64,000 nt of DNA from contig CAMJDL010000001.1 of assembly GCA_946404405.1 (NCBI GenBank), positions 62,001 through 126,000 of the forward strand, given 5' to 3'. Made by a program: the position numbers and the translations under genes. This document shows, piece after piece, positions 1-8,476 of the stretch; position 1 is the stretch's first letter, and every line of letters starts with the position of its first letter. Below the pieces are notes generated by a model. The model saw only the letters and a list, made by a program, of their open reading frames with translations, ran no database searches and was not told the origin of the DNA. The stretch comes from an uncultured Prevotella sp. (GTDB taxonomy: Bacteria > Bacteroidota > Bacteroidia > Bacteroidales > Bacteroidaceae).

Positions 1-454
1 CGCTGCGGGCATTGTTGAAGACACCAATCTCGTTTTTCAGTCCACCGAAGTTGATGCCCGTCTTGCCGCCCACCGATGCATCAACCATCGAGAGCAGTGT
101 AGTAGGTATATTAATATAAGGTATACCGCGCTTGAAGGTAGAGGCCGCAAAACCGCCTAAGTCCGTCACCATGCCGCCGCCAAGATTCACCATTAGCGAA
201 TGGCGGGTGGCACCCATGCGTTGCAGTTCGCTCCATACGTGACTCAGCGATTCCAGCGTCTTATGGCTGTCGGTAGCAGGAATGGTGATGAGCTGGGCTC
301 CCGTCATACAGTCGAAATCCTTGATAACAGGCAGGCACAAACGCTCGGTAGTCTCGTCACAAAGCACAAACAAAAGGTCGTGCTTAACCTCGTCAATGGC
401 CTGTGTAAGGCTCTGACAAAGGTCTTGGGATATGATAATTTTTTGTTTTTCCAT
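1..454 (-). CDS. aroB: 3-dehydroquinate synthase, N-terminal part (cut by window edge)
   Basis: About 151 N-terminal residues are present; the rest lies beyond the left edge. The reverse-strand translation from the ATG at 454 begins MEKQKIIISQDL and carries the dehydroquinate synthase NAD/metal-binding core: NLGGGMVTDLGGFAAST, then IPTTLLSMVDASVGGKTG. These blocks are diagnostic of AroB, which converts DAHP to 3-dehydroquinate in the cytoplasmic shikimate pathway. A TAnnTTTG-type -7 box lies just upstream at 465-472, so the gene probably has its own promoter facing away from the beta-barrel gene at 543. Nothing odd is seen in the visible part. The identification is firm; only the length is unknown. 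Confidence 0.95.
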   Translation of the reverse strand, partial: MEKQKIIISQDLCQSLTQAIDEVKHDLLFVLCDETTERLCLPVIKDFDCMTGAQLITIPATDSHKTLESLSHVWSELQRMGATRHSLMVNLGGGMVTDLGGFAASTFKRGIPYINIPTTLLSMVDASVGGKTGINFGGLKNEIGVFNNARS

Positions 455-464
455 ATTTTTGGTG

Positions 465-472
465 CAAATTTA
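465..472 (-). promoter_or_regulatory. aroB promoter -7 box
   Basis: TAAATTTG on the minus strand fits the Bacteroidota TAnnTTTG -7 consensus, about 10 bases upstream of the aroB ATG. No clear -33 TTTG was identified. Confidence 0.5.
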
Positions 473-542
473 CAATTATTTTTTAAACTTTCCTATTCTT
501 TGAGCGTCAAAAAACCATAAATACATAAACATTGTTTAATTC

Positions 543-3500
543 ATGAGACGTATTTTATTACTCATTGTGGCAGTTTTGACTGCTTTGACAAGTATGGCCC
601 AGCTTCAGGTTACGGGCAAAGTGATTGAGAGCGACTCACAGGAGCCAATCGCTCAAACCACAGTAAAATTGTTAAAGACTGATAGTACTTTGGCAGCAGG
701 TGTGCTGACAAAACTTGACGGTAGTTTTAACGTAAAGGCTCCTAAGACAGGTACTTATATCATTCAGGTGACGTGTGTAGGCTTCAAGCCGTACACCAAG
801 CGTGTCAGTGTACAGGCCGACAAGGATATCAAGCTGGGCACTATCTCCATGCAACCCGATGCCATCATGCTGAAGGGCGCTACCGTCACAGGTCATGCTG
901 CTAAGGTGACTCTGAAGGCTGATACCTTCATCTACAATGCTGCAGCGTTCCGTACTCCTGAAGGTTCGGTGGTCGAGGAATTGGTAAAACGTCTCCCTGG
1001 TGCTGAGGTCGGTGACGACGGAAGTATCAAGATTAATGGTAAGGAGGTGAAGAAGATCCTAGTTGACGGTAAAGAATTCATGACTGGCGACACGAAGACT
1101 GCCATGAAGAATCTGCCAACGAACATTATCGACCGCATCAAGGCTTACGACCAACAGAGCGACTTTTCTCGTATCACCAATATTGATGACGGTGAAGAGC
1201 AAACTGTGCTCGACTTCGGTATCAAGCCAGGTATGAACCGAGGCTTTATGACTAACAATGACTTTGGTATCGGTACTCGTAGCAGATATTCTGCTCGTAC
1301 TTTCAATGGCCTCATGAAGCAGGACATGACTATGATGTTGATGGCCAGTGCAAATAACGTCAACGACATGGGCTTCGGTGGCGGTGGCGGCGGTGGTCGT
1401 TTCGGCATGGGCCGTCAGGGACTGACTGCTACGAAGATGGTTGGTTTGAACATGAACTATGAGAAGACTGGTAAACTGACACTTGATGGTAGTGTCCGTT
1501 GGAACCACAACGATGGCGATGCCTTCTCGAAAGGCAACTCTGAGACGTTCTTCAGTTCTACAGTCTCGCAGTTTGGTAACAGTTTGAACCAGAACTATTC
1601 TCGTTCGAACGGTTGGGATGCCCAGATGCGTTTGGAATGGACGCCCGACTCAATGACGAACATCATGTTCCGTCCGAATTTCCGCTATAACAGTAATGAT
1701 GGAACTACGGGAAATGTAAGTGCTTCTTTCTCAGAGAATCCTTACGAGATTGACTTACCTTCAGTAGGTCTTGTTACTGACCCGCTGGGGCAGATTATGG
1801 CGATTAAACAGCTTGATCCGAGTCTGATTAAGAACTATCAGCTCCAGAACAGCATCAGCTACAGCGATACGAAGAATGTCGGAGGTATGTTACAGATTAA
1901 CAGAAAGCTGAACAGTTCAGGCCGTAACCTTACTTTAGTATTGAATGGTAACTACAGCAAGGGCGACAGCAAATCACTCTCGAATAATATCGTAGATCTG
2001 ATAGCTTCTGACTCTACTTATCAGACCAACCGCTGGAACATCACACCTTCTACAAATTACAGCTATAGTGCCCGTGTGAGCTATAATGAGCCAATCTGGC
2101 GTCGTACCTATTTGCAGTTCAGCTATACTTACGGATACAGCTATCAGAAGAGCGACCGCGAGACCTTTAATATGCTGGGTGCTGATTTCAGGGATTTGTC
2201 TCCTTCGTATCGTGGCTGGGACAGCTATCTGGATCGTTCAACACTTGAGAAGGACGACACCCAAAGCCGTTTCTCGGAGTATAAGAACTACACACACACG
2301 GCAGAGGTGACCCTGCGACTCATCCGTAACTCATATCAGTTCAATATCGGTTTTCAGGTTGTTCCTCAGAAGTCGCACTACATTCAGGACTATACTCAGA
2401 AAGTACAGGGACAGACCGTACGTCTGAGAGCTGATACAACCCGTACTGTGACGAACTTCTCGCCAACACTCGATTTCCGTTGGAGAAAATCACAGACCAG
2501 TCAGTTGCGTTTCAACTATCGTGCCAACACCCGTCAGCCGTCTATCAGCGACCTGTTGGATATCTACGACGATAGCAACCCATTGGCCATCCGTAGAGGT
2601 AATCCAGGCTTGAAGCCTTCGTTCACACAGAACTTCCGTTTGAACTATAACGATTATTTCCAGAAGCATCAGCAGTCTATCGGTGCCTTCCTGAACTTCT
2701 CGATGACCGACAACTCTGTCAGCAGCAAGACGACCTTGATTGATCCTTCAACAGGTCAGACAGAGACAAAGCCTGAGAATATCAATGGTAACTGGAACAG
2801 CAGCCTCTTCTTGACATTCAGCACTGCTCTTGACTCTGCTGCTTACTTCAACCTGAATACATCGACGAACCTCAGCTATAATCATAATGTAGGTTACGTT
2901 CAGGTTGCTGGTGATAAGGAATCTCAGAAGAGTGTTACTACAGCATTGGGTGTCGGTGAGCGTTTGGGAATCAGCTACCGTAACGAGTGGTTTGAACTTG
3001 AGTTGAATGGTTCGCTGAACTATCAGAAGAACCGTAGCGAACTGCAGACCAACAACAATCTCGACACTTGGCAGTTCACCTATGGTGCCACACTGGGAAT
3101 CAATGCTCCTTGGGGTACAGCAATCTCAACGAATATGGGTATGCAGAGTCGTCGCGGTTATGCCGATGCATCAATGAATACCAACGAGTTGATATGGAAT
3201 GCACAGCTGTCGCAGTCGTTCCTGCGTGGCAATGCCCTCACTGTTTCTCTCCAGTTCTACGACATCCTGCATCAGCAGTCAACTGTTAGCAGTATGCTGA
3301 GTGCTATGCAGCGCAGCGATACGGAGTACAACGCTATCACTAACTATGCTATGCTTCACGTCATCTTCCGTACCAACATCTTCGGCGGTGGCCAGAATGG
3401 CTTCTTCGGTGGCCGTGGCGGTCGTGGCGGTCGTGGTCAGGGCATGGGTCCTGGTGGAATGCCTGGTGGTGGCCGTGGTGGCCGTGGCGGCGGCTTCGGT

Positions 3501-3563
3501 GGCGGTGGCTTCGGTGGCGGCTTCGGAGGCGGTGGCTTCGGTGGTGGTCGTCCGATGATGTAA
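543..3563 (+). CDS. outer-membrane beta-barrel protein with Gly/Arg-rich tail
   Basis: 1006 residues. A signal peptide (MRRILLLIVAVLTALTSMAQ) is followed by a carboxypeptidase-regulatory-like beta-sandwich (about 21-110) and a plug-like segment (about 115-230, EGSVVEELVKRLPGAEV). A long Tyr/Asn/Ser-rich beta-barrel reaches about residue 945. This order matches the TonB-receptor-related outer-membrane beta-barrel family (PF14905-like) of Bacteroidota. It has no SusD partner, so it is probably not a classical SusC. The last ~55 residues are almost only Gly, Arg and Phe (GGRGGRGGRG, GGFGGGGFGG) and are encoded by GC-rich short repeats; a second Gly-rich loop lies near residue 280. Transcription ends at a strong hairpin at 3611-3634. 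The substrate is unknown. Confidence 0.8.
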   Translation: MRRILLLIVAVLTALTSMAQLQVTGKVIESDSQEPIAQTTVKLLKTDSTLAAGVLTKLDGSFNVKAPKTGTYIIQVTCVGFKPYTKRVSVQADKDIKLGTISMQPDAIMLKGATVTGHAAKVTLKADTFIYNAAAFRTPEGSVVEELVKRLPGAEVGDDGSIKINGKEVKKILVDGKEFMTGDTKTAMKNLPTNIIDRIKAYDQQSDFSRITNIDDGEEQTVLDFGIKPGMNRGFMTNNDFGIGTRSRYSARTFNGLMKQDMTMMLMASANNVNDMGFGGGGGGGRFGMGRQGLTATKMVGLNMNYEKTGKLTLDGSVRWNHNDGDAFSKGNSETFFSSTVSQFGNSLNQNYSRSNGWDAQMRLEWTPDSMTNIMFRPNFRYNSNDGTTGNVSASFSENPYEIDLPSVGLVTDPLGQIMAIKQLDPSLIKNYQLQNSISYSDTKNVGGMLQINRKLNSSGRNLTLVLNGNYSKGDSKSLSNNIVDLIASDSTYQTNRWNITPSTNYSYSARVSYNEPIWRRTYLQFSYTYGYSYQKSDRETFNMLGADFRDLSPSYRGWDSYLDRSTLEKDDTQSRFSEYKNYTHTAEVTLRLIRNSYQFNIGFQVVPQKSHYIQDYTQKVQGQTVRLRADTTRTVTNFSPTLDFRWRKSQTSQLRFNYRANTRQPSISDLLDIYDDSNPLAIRRGNPGLKPSFTQNFRLNYNDYFQKHQQSIGAFLNFSMTDNSVSSKTTLIDPSTGQTETKPENINGNWNSSLFLTFSTALDSAAYFNLNTSTNLSYNHNVGYVQVAGDKESQKSVTTALGVGERLGISYRNEWFELELNGSLNYQKNRSELQTNNNLDTWQFTYGATLGINAPWGTAISTNMGMQSRRGYADASMNTNELIWNAQLSQSFLRGNALTVSLQFYDILHQQSTVSSMLSAMQRSDTEYNAITNYAMLHVIFRTNIFGGGQNGFFGGRGGRGGRGQGMGPGGMPGGGRGGRGGGFGGGGFGGGFGGGGFGGGRPMM

Positions 3564-3610
3564 AGATCATAATCTAAACTAGATAACATTTGGATATTAT
3601 CCACGAGAAA

Positions 3611-3634
3611 GGGTGCTCATTGATTTGAGCACCC
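3611..3634 (+). terminator. Rho-independent terminator of the beta-barrel gene
   Basis: Nine-base perfect stem GGGTGCTCA / TGAGCACCC with a six-base loop, followed by TTTTAGTTGTTTT, 48 bases after the stop codon. Confidence 0.9.
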
Positions 3635-3664
3635 TTTTAGTTGTTTTAGTATATCTGTGTTCCG

Positions 3665-4108
3665 TTAGTCTTCCTTGCGGTCGTCAATATTATCACCCTC
3701 GGTGGGAGTCATCTCCTCTTCGAAGTCGGTAATGCCGGCAGCGACGAGGATGTCGTACCACTGGATCAGTTTCTTGATGTGGCTGTTCTGCACACGCTCC
3801 TGATCCCAGTCAGGCAACACCTTGGTGAAGTAGTCGTGTAACTCCTTAGGAGTGGCCTTGCGGAAGTCAACACTCGACTTCTTGCCTTTTTCCAAGTCGC
3901 GCATAGAAGCCAGTACCTTCATCAGGGGAATATCCTCGGTCTCAGTAAACATGGCGATGTCGGCCAGTGAAGTGATACGGTCGGTGCCAAAGGCTGGGAT
4001 GCGCTTGTGCGTGTCGTCCAGTGCCTCGACGATGAGGCTGTTCTTGGCACGTGATACTAATTTGTAGAGTCCCGGTTTACCCGAGATAGCTAAAATGGTC
4101 TGTTTCAT
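3665..4108 (-). CDS. DUF5606 family protein
   Basis: 147 residues, cytoplasmic, with no signal peptide or membrane segment. The N-terminus (MKQTILAISGKPGLYKLVSR) and the following RIPAFGTDRITSLADIAMFT block match the DUF5606 family found across Bacteroidota. The family has an N-terminal beta-barrel-like part followed by a helical, acidic tail (here rich in D and E from about residue 125). It is the last gene of the leftward run nusB-yajC-ybbR-coaE and starts 24 bases after coaE. The function is unknown. Placement beside coaE and Sec-related genes says only that it is a core gene. Confidence 0.8.
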   Translation of the reverse strand: MKQTILAISGKPGLYKLVSRAKNSLIVEALDDTHKRIPAFGTDRITSLADIAMFTETEDIPLMKVLASMRDLEKGKKSSVDFRKATPKELHDYFTKVLPDWDQERVQNSHIKKLIQWYDILVAAGITDFEEEMTPTEGDNIDDRKED

Positions 4109-4129
4109 TTTTTTCTTCTTTTTATTTTA

Positions 4130-4166
4130 CGTTATTTCGATGTTTCGATATATCGATGTTTCGATG
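4130..4166. repeat. TTTCGATG-like short tandem repeat forming the coaE 3' end
   Basis: Four to five imperfect copies of a 7-8 base unit (TTTCGATG, TTTCGATA) overlap the last codons and stop of coaE. One of a series of such arrays at gene junctions in this window. Confidence 0.7.
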
Positions 4167-4698
4167 CTTCGAGGTTCTTTATTAATTCTTCGATTTGGCT
4201 GTCGATGTCTGCCTCGCCATCATTGATGATTTCGTAATCGGCATGGGCCTTGACCTCGTCTTGCGACCACTGGCATGAAATCCATTGCAGGGCTTTCTCG
4301 TGCGTGATACCGTCGCGTTGCATGATGCGCTGGATGCGAACTTCCAGGGGAGCAGTGACCACAACGGCCTTGTCCACCAATTGACGGGCACCCGACTCAA
4401 ACAGAATGGCGCTCTCCATCCATTGCATACCGCTGGTCTCGAAGTCGCGGAACACGGCGGGGTGGACGATGGCATTCATAGCCTGTTGGTTGGCATCGCT
4501 GGCTAACAGAAAACGACTCATAGCAGCCTTATCGAGCGAGCCTACCAAATCGATAATCTGCTGCTGAAGGTCAGGAGATGTACGAATAAGACGTTTGGCT
4601 GCCGCATCGCAGTCATAAACCGTAATGCCATGCCGTTGCAGACGCTTGCATACATAGCTCTTACCTGACCCTATTCCCCCAGTAATACCTACCTTCAT
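4132..4698 (-). CDS. coaE: dephospho-CoA kinase
   Basis: Catalyses the last step of coenzyme A synthesis, ATP-dependent 3'-phosphorylation of dephospho-CoA, in the cytoplasm. The P-loop GITGGIGSGKS stands at the N-terminus, followed by the CoaE motif DCDAAAKRLI. About 188 residues, normal for the family. I place the start at the ATG at 4698 (MKVGITGG). The upstream in-frame GTG at 4710 is part of a CTCTTCA-type tandem repeat and would add only four residues. The last ~13 residues (EASKHRYIETSK) are encoded by a TTTCGATG-like short repeat at 4130-4166, so the C-terminus appears to have been overwritten by repeat expansion. Identity is firm. Confidence 0.95.
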   Translation of the reverse strand: MKVGITGGIGSGKSYVCKRLQRHGITVYDCDAAAKRLIRTSPDLQQQIIDLVGSLDKAAMSRFLLASDANQQAMNAIVHPAVFRDFETSGMQWMESAILFESGARQLVDKAVVVTAPLEVRIQRIMQRDGITHEKALQWISCQWSQDEVKAHADYEIINDGEADIDSQIEELIKNLEASKHRYIETSK

Positions 4699-4739
4699 TT
4701 CTCTCTTCACTCTTCACTCTTCACCAGGACTCCGCCCGC

Positions 4740-5717
4740 TTAGTCTTCTTCTATGAGATAGTCCACATGCTTCGTGTCTAATGTGGCACGACTGATGCCA
4801 TGTGGTACACTTTGCAGATAGAGATTGCATTTCTCTGAAGGGCTCTGGGATATTTCGCGATAGTCGGCCACGACAATGAAGTCTTCAGGGCGCAGAAGCT
4901 TAATCTGACTGGCACCGGCAACAAAGTGTACTTTCACCTTGGCAGGGAATGTGCGCAGAACCTTACCCTCTGGCAGATTCAGACACTGGACGGGTACACC
5001 GTCGATAATGTCCTCGGTCAATACGTCCGTAAAGAACTCGATTTGTATACGCTCTGGTACAACCTTGACATCATTGGCGTGACTCAATCGGCAACTGACG
5101 GCCAGCGTATCTCTGAAACCCGCATAGTTGAGCGGTTCGGTATATACGGCACGGATACTGTCCAACTTTTCAGGCGAGGCATATACGTCCACACTGTCGG
5201 GCATGTAGTTAACCTGCGAAATGAAGTAGAGATGTTCGGGAATGACGCGTCCCGTCCAGCGGACAGGCACACGTTTACGTTCGCCATTGTTATAGAAGAA
5301 CTCCAGACGATCGGGTTTGACGGTGGTAACTGTCGTCGAAATCTCCAGTTGTTGTTCCAACAGACGTTTGATGTCGGAAGCAGATACAATGCCGCCACCA
5401 TTGCCTCGGTCGTAATTCTTGTAATTCAGGTTAATCGTAGGCAGGCGGTGCCCATACATATAGGCCACAATCATCCACCCCTTGTCGCGGAGCGTAACAC
5501 GCACGGTGTCGATAGCAGGAGAGGTTAATACCACATTTTTTGGTATGCCTACCACCTGCACAGGCACTTTTATTTCGCGCTCGTAGGTCTCGTTCAGTGT
5601 AATGGTTAGCCAGAAGATGCCCGAGAGCATCAAAAAGAACAAAAATGTCAGGAACTGCTTGTTCACGTTACTGAACAAGAAGTCCCTGATGGTCTTGTAT
5701 AAGCTCTTGAAACTCAA
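4740..5717 (-). CDS. YbbR-like domain protein
   Basis: 325 residues. A short cytoplasmic N-terminus is followed by one membrane helix (about 22-42, FLTFLFFLMLSGIFWLTITL). The remaining extracytoplasmic region has two to three YbbR-type repeats (for example NVVLTSPAIDTVRVTLRDKG). In Firmicutes, YbbR/CdaR regulates the diadenylate cyclase CdaA; whether that holds in Bacteroidota is not shown here. The only start that keeps the helix intact is a TTG at 5717, because an in-frame stop lies two codons upstream. It starts 27 bases after yajC, with a GTAAGAG-type repeat in the gap. Membership of the nusB-yajC-ybbR-coaE order is typical for Bacteroidales. Confidence 0.85.
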   Translation of the reverse strand: MSFKSLYKTIRDFLFSNVNKQFLTFLFFLMLSGIFWLTITLNETYEREIKVPVQVVGIPKNVVLTSPAIDTVRVTLRDKGWMIVAYMYGHRLPTINLNYKNYDRGNGGGIVSASDIKRLLEQQLEISTTVTTVKPDRLEFFYNNGERKRVPVRWTGRVIPEHLYFISQVNYMPDSVDVYASPEKLDSIRAVYTEPLNYAGFRDTLAVSCRLSHANDVKVVPERIQIEFFTDVLTEDIIDGVPVQCLNLPEGKVLRTFPAKVKVHFVAGASQIKLLRPEDFIVVADYREISQSPSEKCNLYLQSVPHGISRATLDTKHVDYLIEED

Positions 5718-5744
5718 AGCGTCTTACTTCTTACCTCTTACCTC

Positions 5745-6068
5745 TTACTTCTGTACAGGTGTACTGGCGGTATCTTTATAAACGTAGCCCTTGTCAACCT
5801 TGATAACGACACCATCGGCAATCTTTACCTCGATGATACCGGTGGCCAGGTCAATCTTCTTTACGGTGCCATAGATGCCACCACCAGTGACAACCTGTGT
5901 GCCTTCCTGCAGCGAATTTTGGAAATTCTGAATCTCCTTCTGACGCTTCTGCTGGGGCTTAATCATAAAGAAATACATGATGGCAAAGATGGCTACCATC
6001 ATAATCAGGAAACTGGTCATGCCACCACCGCCTTGACCGGCCTGTGCGGCTAAAATAAACTGTGTCAT
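5745..6068 (-). CDS. yajC: preprotein translocase subunit YajC
   Basis: 107 residues. A Gln/Gly-rich N-terminus is followed by a single membrane helix (about 18-36, MTSFLIMMVAIFAIMYFFMI) and the family signature KPQQKRQKEIQNFQNSLQEG. The C-terminal beta domain contains VVTGGGIYGTVKKID. YajC associates with SecDF-SecYEG in the inner membrane. It sits 25 bases downstream of nusB and upstream of the YbbR gene. Length and motif layout are normal. Confidence 0.95.
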   Translation of the reverse strand: MTQFILAAQAGQGGGGMTSFLIMMVAIFAIMYFFMIKPQQKRQKEIQNFQNSLQEGTQVVTGGGIYGTVKKIDLATGIIEVKIADGVVIKVDKGYVYKDTASTPVQK

Positions 6069-6093
6069 AATTCTTATTTTAAAGCTTTATTGT

Positions 6094-7044
6094 TTAATCT
6101 TTATTCTTTCTGTTCTCGATATGTTTCATCAGCTGTCCATTCCTTACCAGATGGTGGGCAATGGCATCAAGCATACCATTGATGTAGCCTGCACTACGTG
6201 GGGTAGAGTAGAGCTTGGCCATCTCTACATATTCGTTGATGGTCACATTGATGGGAATCGAGGGGAACGTCATCATCTCGGCAATAGCAATCTGCATGAT
6301 GACGATGTCCATGTAGGCCAGACGGTCGAAATCCCAATTACGCGAAGCCTCACTCATATAACGCTGATACTGGTCGGCGTTCAAAATCGTGGCACGGAAC
6401 AGCTTGCGGGCATATTCCTTGTCCTCTTCTGAGTCGTATTCGGGCAGCAACTCCTGATGACTCTGGTTTTTCTCCTCAAAGCGTTTGATGGTCTTTATTA
6501 CAAAGGTATCTACCACCTCCTTGTCGTCGTTCCAATAGAGGCTCTGCTCTTCAAGCAGGGCATCCAAATCTGGATTGTTCTGAATGAGTGTACGGTACAG
6601 CTTGCGCCATAATTCACGGTCGGCATCATAGCTGTCGTCATTGCTGGCCATATAATCTTTGTAGATCTGACTCTCTGTAATCTGGGTATAAATCTTCTTC
6701 AAGAATTCAGGCTGCTCCTGATCCCAGTTTTTCTTCTGACTCTCCAAAAACTCGTTCAGCATGTGGTTTTCCTCCAACTGCAGTGCAAAGCGGTTGTAGG
6801 CAAACTTCTGTGAAGGCATTTCCGTTCCTTCGCGTTGTGCACGTGCCTGAGCCACTTCCAAGTGGCGGCGCGATTCGTGGGTAATCCCCACAATAAGTGC
6901 TAACAGGTAATTGTAGAGATCGTAGGCTTTTGAGAGACTGAACAAAAGTTCCTTTTCAGCCGTGTCAATGTTCTTACTGCCGTTCTGATAGTACGCATAG
7001 GTTAACTGTACTGTTTTGATCCTAATGAGTTCTCTGTTGATCAT
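6094..7044 (-). CDS. nusB: transcription antitermination factor NusB (long form)
   Basis: 316 residues, about twice the size of the Escherichia coli protein but usual for Bacteroidota. The C-terminal ~110 residues hold the NusB fold with FRATILNADQYQRYMSEASRNWDFDRLAYMD and the closing IPINVTINEYVEMAKLYSTPRSAGYINGMLDAI. The N-terminal part is a lineage-specific helical extension beginning MINRELIRIKTVQ. NusB binds boxA RNA with NusE during rRNA transcription. It is the first gene of the leftward operon, with a TACCTTTG -7 box at 7088-7095. Confidence 0.93.
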   Translation of the reverse strand: MINRELIRIKTVQLTYAYYQNGSKNIDTAEKELLFSLSKAYDLYNYLLALIVGITHESRRHLEVAQARAQREGTEMPSQKFAYNRFALQLEENHMLNEFLESQKKNWDQEQPEFLKKIYTQITESQIYKDYMASNDDSYDADRELWRKLYRTLIQNNPDLDALLEEQSLYWNDDKEVVDTFVIKTIKRFEEKNQSHQELLPEYDSEEDKEYARKLFRATILNADQYQRYMSEASRNWDFDRLAYMDIVIMQIAIAEMMTFPSIPINVTINEYVEMAKLYSTPRSAGYINGMLDAIAHHLVRNGQLMKHIENRKNKD

Positions 7045-7087
7045 AATTCTTCTAATCTAAATAGCTTTTTGATACTCTTATCAGCTG

Positions 7088-7095
7088 CAAAGGTA
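7088..7095 (-). promoter_or_regulatory. nusB operon promoter -7 box
   Basis: TACCTTTG on the minus strand, 43 bases upstream of the nusB ATG, fits TAnnTTTG exactly. Confidence 0.6.
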
Positions 7096-7152
7096 GGTAT
7101 TTATACGCAAAAAACCAAAAAAAAAGAAAAAATAATGGTGGCAGATGCAATT

Positions 7153-7181
7153 TTTTCACTTTTCACTTTTCACTTTTCACT
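7153..7181. repeat. TTTTCAC short tandem repeat
   Basis: Four consecutive 7-base units (CACTTTT register) immediately upstream of the rplY -7 box. They occupy the place where a -33 element would be. The same motif in the opposite orientation lies at the pth/HSP15 junction (8450-8476). Confidence 0.8.
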
Positions 7182-7189
7182 TTTTTTTG

Positions 7190-7197
7190 TACCTTTG
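7190..7197 (+). promoter_or_regulatory. rplY promoter -7 box
   Basis: TACCTTTG preceded by the TTTTCAC repeat array and followed by a leader of about 70 bases to the rplY ATG at 7271. Confidence 0.6.
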
Positions 7198-7270
7198 CAG
7201 CCGCTTTTCGCATCGTGTGATGGTGGATTAAGCAAAAACACTTAATTTTAGAGTAACACATTTATTAATT

Positions 7271-7870
7271 ATGAAAGAGATTAACGTAAACGGTCAGAAG
7301 CGCACCGACACAGGCAAGAAGGCCTCTAAGCTGCTTCGTAAGGAGGGTCTGGTACCCTGTAATCTGTATGGTGAGAAGAAGGGTGAGAACGGTCTGCCTG
7401 AGGCATTCGCTTTCCAGGCTTCTATAGCTGAGCTCCGCAAGGCTGTCTATACTCCCCACGTATATGTTGTCAATCTGAACATTGACGGCAAGGAGCACAA
7501 GGCTATCATCAAGGAACTGCAGTTCCATCCCACAAGTGATGCTCTGCTGCACGCAGACTTCTTCGAGATCAACGAGACCAAGCCTATCACTGTTGGTATC
7601 CCTGTGAACCTCACTGGTCACGCTCAGGGTGTTCGCGATGGTGGTCGTCTGTCTCTGTCTATCCGTAAGATCAACGTTACTGCTCCATACAAGCAGATTC
7701 CTGAGAAGCTCGATATCGATGTTACTGATCTGCAGCTTGGTAAGGCTATCAAGGTTGGCTCATTGAACTTCGAGGGTCTGGAGATCGCTACTTCTAAGGA
7801 GGTTATCGTTTGCTCTGTTAAGGCTACTCGTGCATCACGTTCTGCTGCTGCTGAGGCTGCCGCTGAGTAA
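7271..7870 (+). CDS. rplY: 50S ribosomal protein L25, Ctc/TL5 form
   Basis: 199 residues. The N-terminal ~90 residues are the L25 5S rRNA-binding domain (RTDTGKKASKLLRKEGLVPCNLYG). The rest is the CTC/TL5 beta domain (VGIPVNLTGHAQGVRDGGRL) with an Ala/Glu-rich tail. It binds 5S rRNA in the large subunit. The codons (AAG, GGT, CGT, CTG) are strongly biased, as in a highly expressed gene. It is followed after only two bases by pth, a common pairing in bacteria. The start at 7271 gives the expected N-terminus. Confidence 0.95.
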   Translation: MKEINVNGQKRTDTGKKASKLLRKEGLVPCNLYGEKKGENGLPEAFAFQASIAELRKAVYTPHVYVVNLNIDGKEHKAIIKELQFHPTSDALLHADFFEINETKPITVGIPVNLTGHAQGVRDGGRLSLSIRKINVTAPYKQIPEKLDIDVTDLQLGKAIKVGSLNFEGLEIATSKEVIVCSVKATRASRSAAAEAAAE

Positions 7871-7872
7871 TT

Positions 7873-8469
7873 ATGGACAAGTACTTAATTGTTGGTTTGG
7901 GGAATCCTGGCGACGAGTACGCCGAGACCCGCCACAACACTGGATTTATGGTATTGGACGCTTTTGCTAAGGCGTCCAATATCGTTTTTGAGGATAAGCG
8001 CTATGGTTTTGTAGCCGAGACCTCGTTGAAGGGTAGGAAGGTTTTTCTGCTCAAGCCTACCACGTTTATGAATCTGAGTGGCAATGCCGTGCGCTACTGG
8101 TTGAATAAGGAGAATATCGACCAGAGCCGTTTGTTGGTCATCAGCGACGATGTGGCTATTCCCGTCGGACAGTTCCGTCTGAAAGCCAACGGCTCCAATG
8201 GTGGTCACAACGGTCTGGGACATATCCAACAGCTCATCGGTCAGCAGTATGCCCGTCTGCGCATGGGTATTGGCAATGACTATCCTGTAGGCTCTCAGAT
8301 TGACCATGTGCTCGGACGTTTTCCTGCCGAAGAACTTGAGAAACTGCAGCCTGCTATCAACTTGGGTGTTGACATCATCAAGAGCTTTGTCTTGGCAGGT
8401 ATCGATATTACGATGAACCAGTACAATAAGCTGGGAAAGGGCGCTTTGCTAGTGAAAAGTGAAGAGTGA
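7873..8469 (+). CDS. pth: peptidyl-tRNA hydrolase
   Basis: 198 residues. Releases tRNA from peptidyl-tRNA in the cytoplasm. Hallmarks are GLGNPGDEY, the catalytic His in TRHNTGF (about residue 20), the substrate-binding Asn in FMNLSG, the conserved Asp in ISDDVAIP and the block SNGGHNGL. It is translated just after rplY. The last residues (VKSEE) are encoded by a GTGAAAA short repeat that continues into the intergenic spacer, so the natural C-terminus seems to have been altered by repeat expansion. The identification is firm. Confidence 0.96.
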   Translation: MDKYLIVGLGNPGDEYAETRHNTGFMVLDAFAKASNIVFEDKRYGFVAETSLKGRKVFLLKPTTFMNLSGNAVRYWLNKENIDQSRLLVISDDVAIPVGQFRLKANGSNGGHNGLGHIQQLIGQQYARLRMGIGNDYPVGSQIDHVLGRFPAEELEKLQPAINLGVDIIKSFVLAGIDITMNQYNKLGKGALLVKSEE

Positions 8470-8476
8470 AAAGTGA
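8450..8476. repeat. GTGAAAA short tandem repeat at the pth/HSP15 junction
   Basis: Four imperfect 7-base copies (GTGAAAA, GTGAAGA) span the pth stop codon and reach the HSP15 start. They create a false in-frame GTG start at 8473, three bases before the ATG. Confidence 0.75.

Noticed and set aside
200..520. Rightward 106-residue open frame at the left edge
   Set aside because: It is the antisense of aroB codons, and its end runs into the intergenic A/T-rich DNA; no family features.
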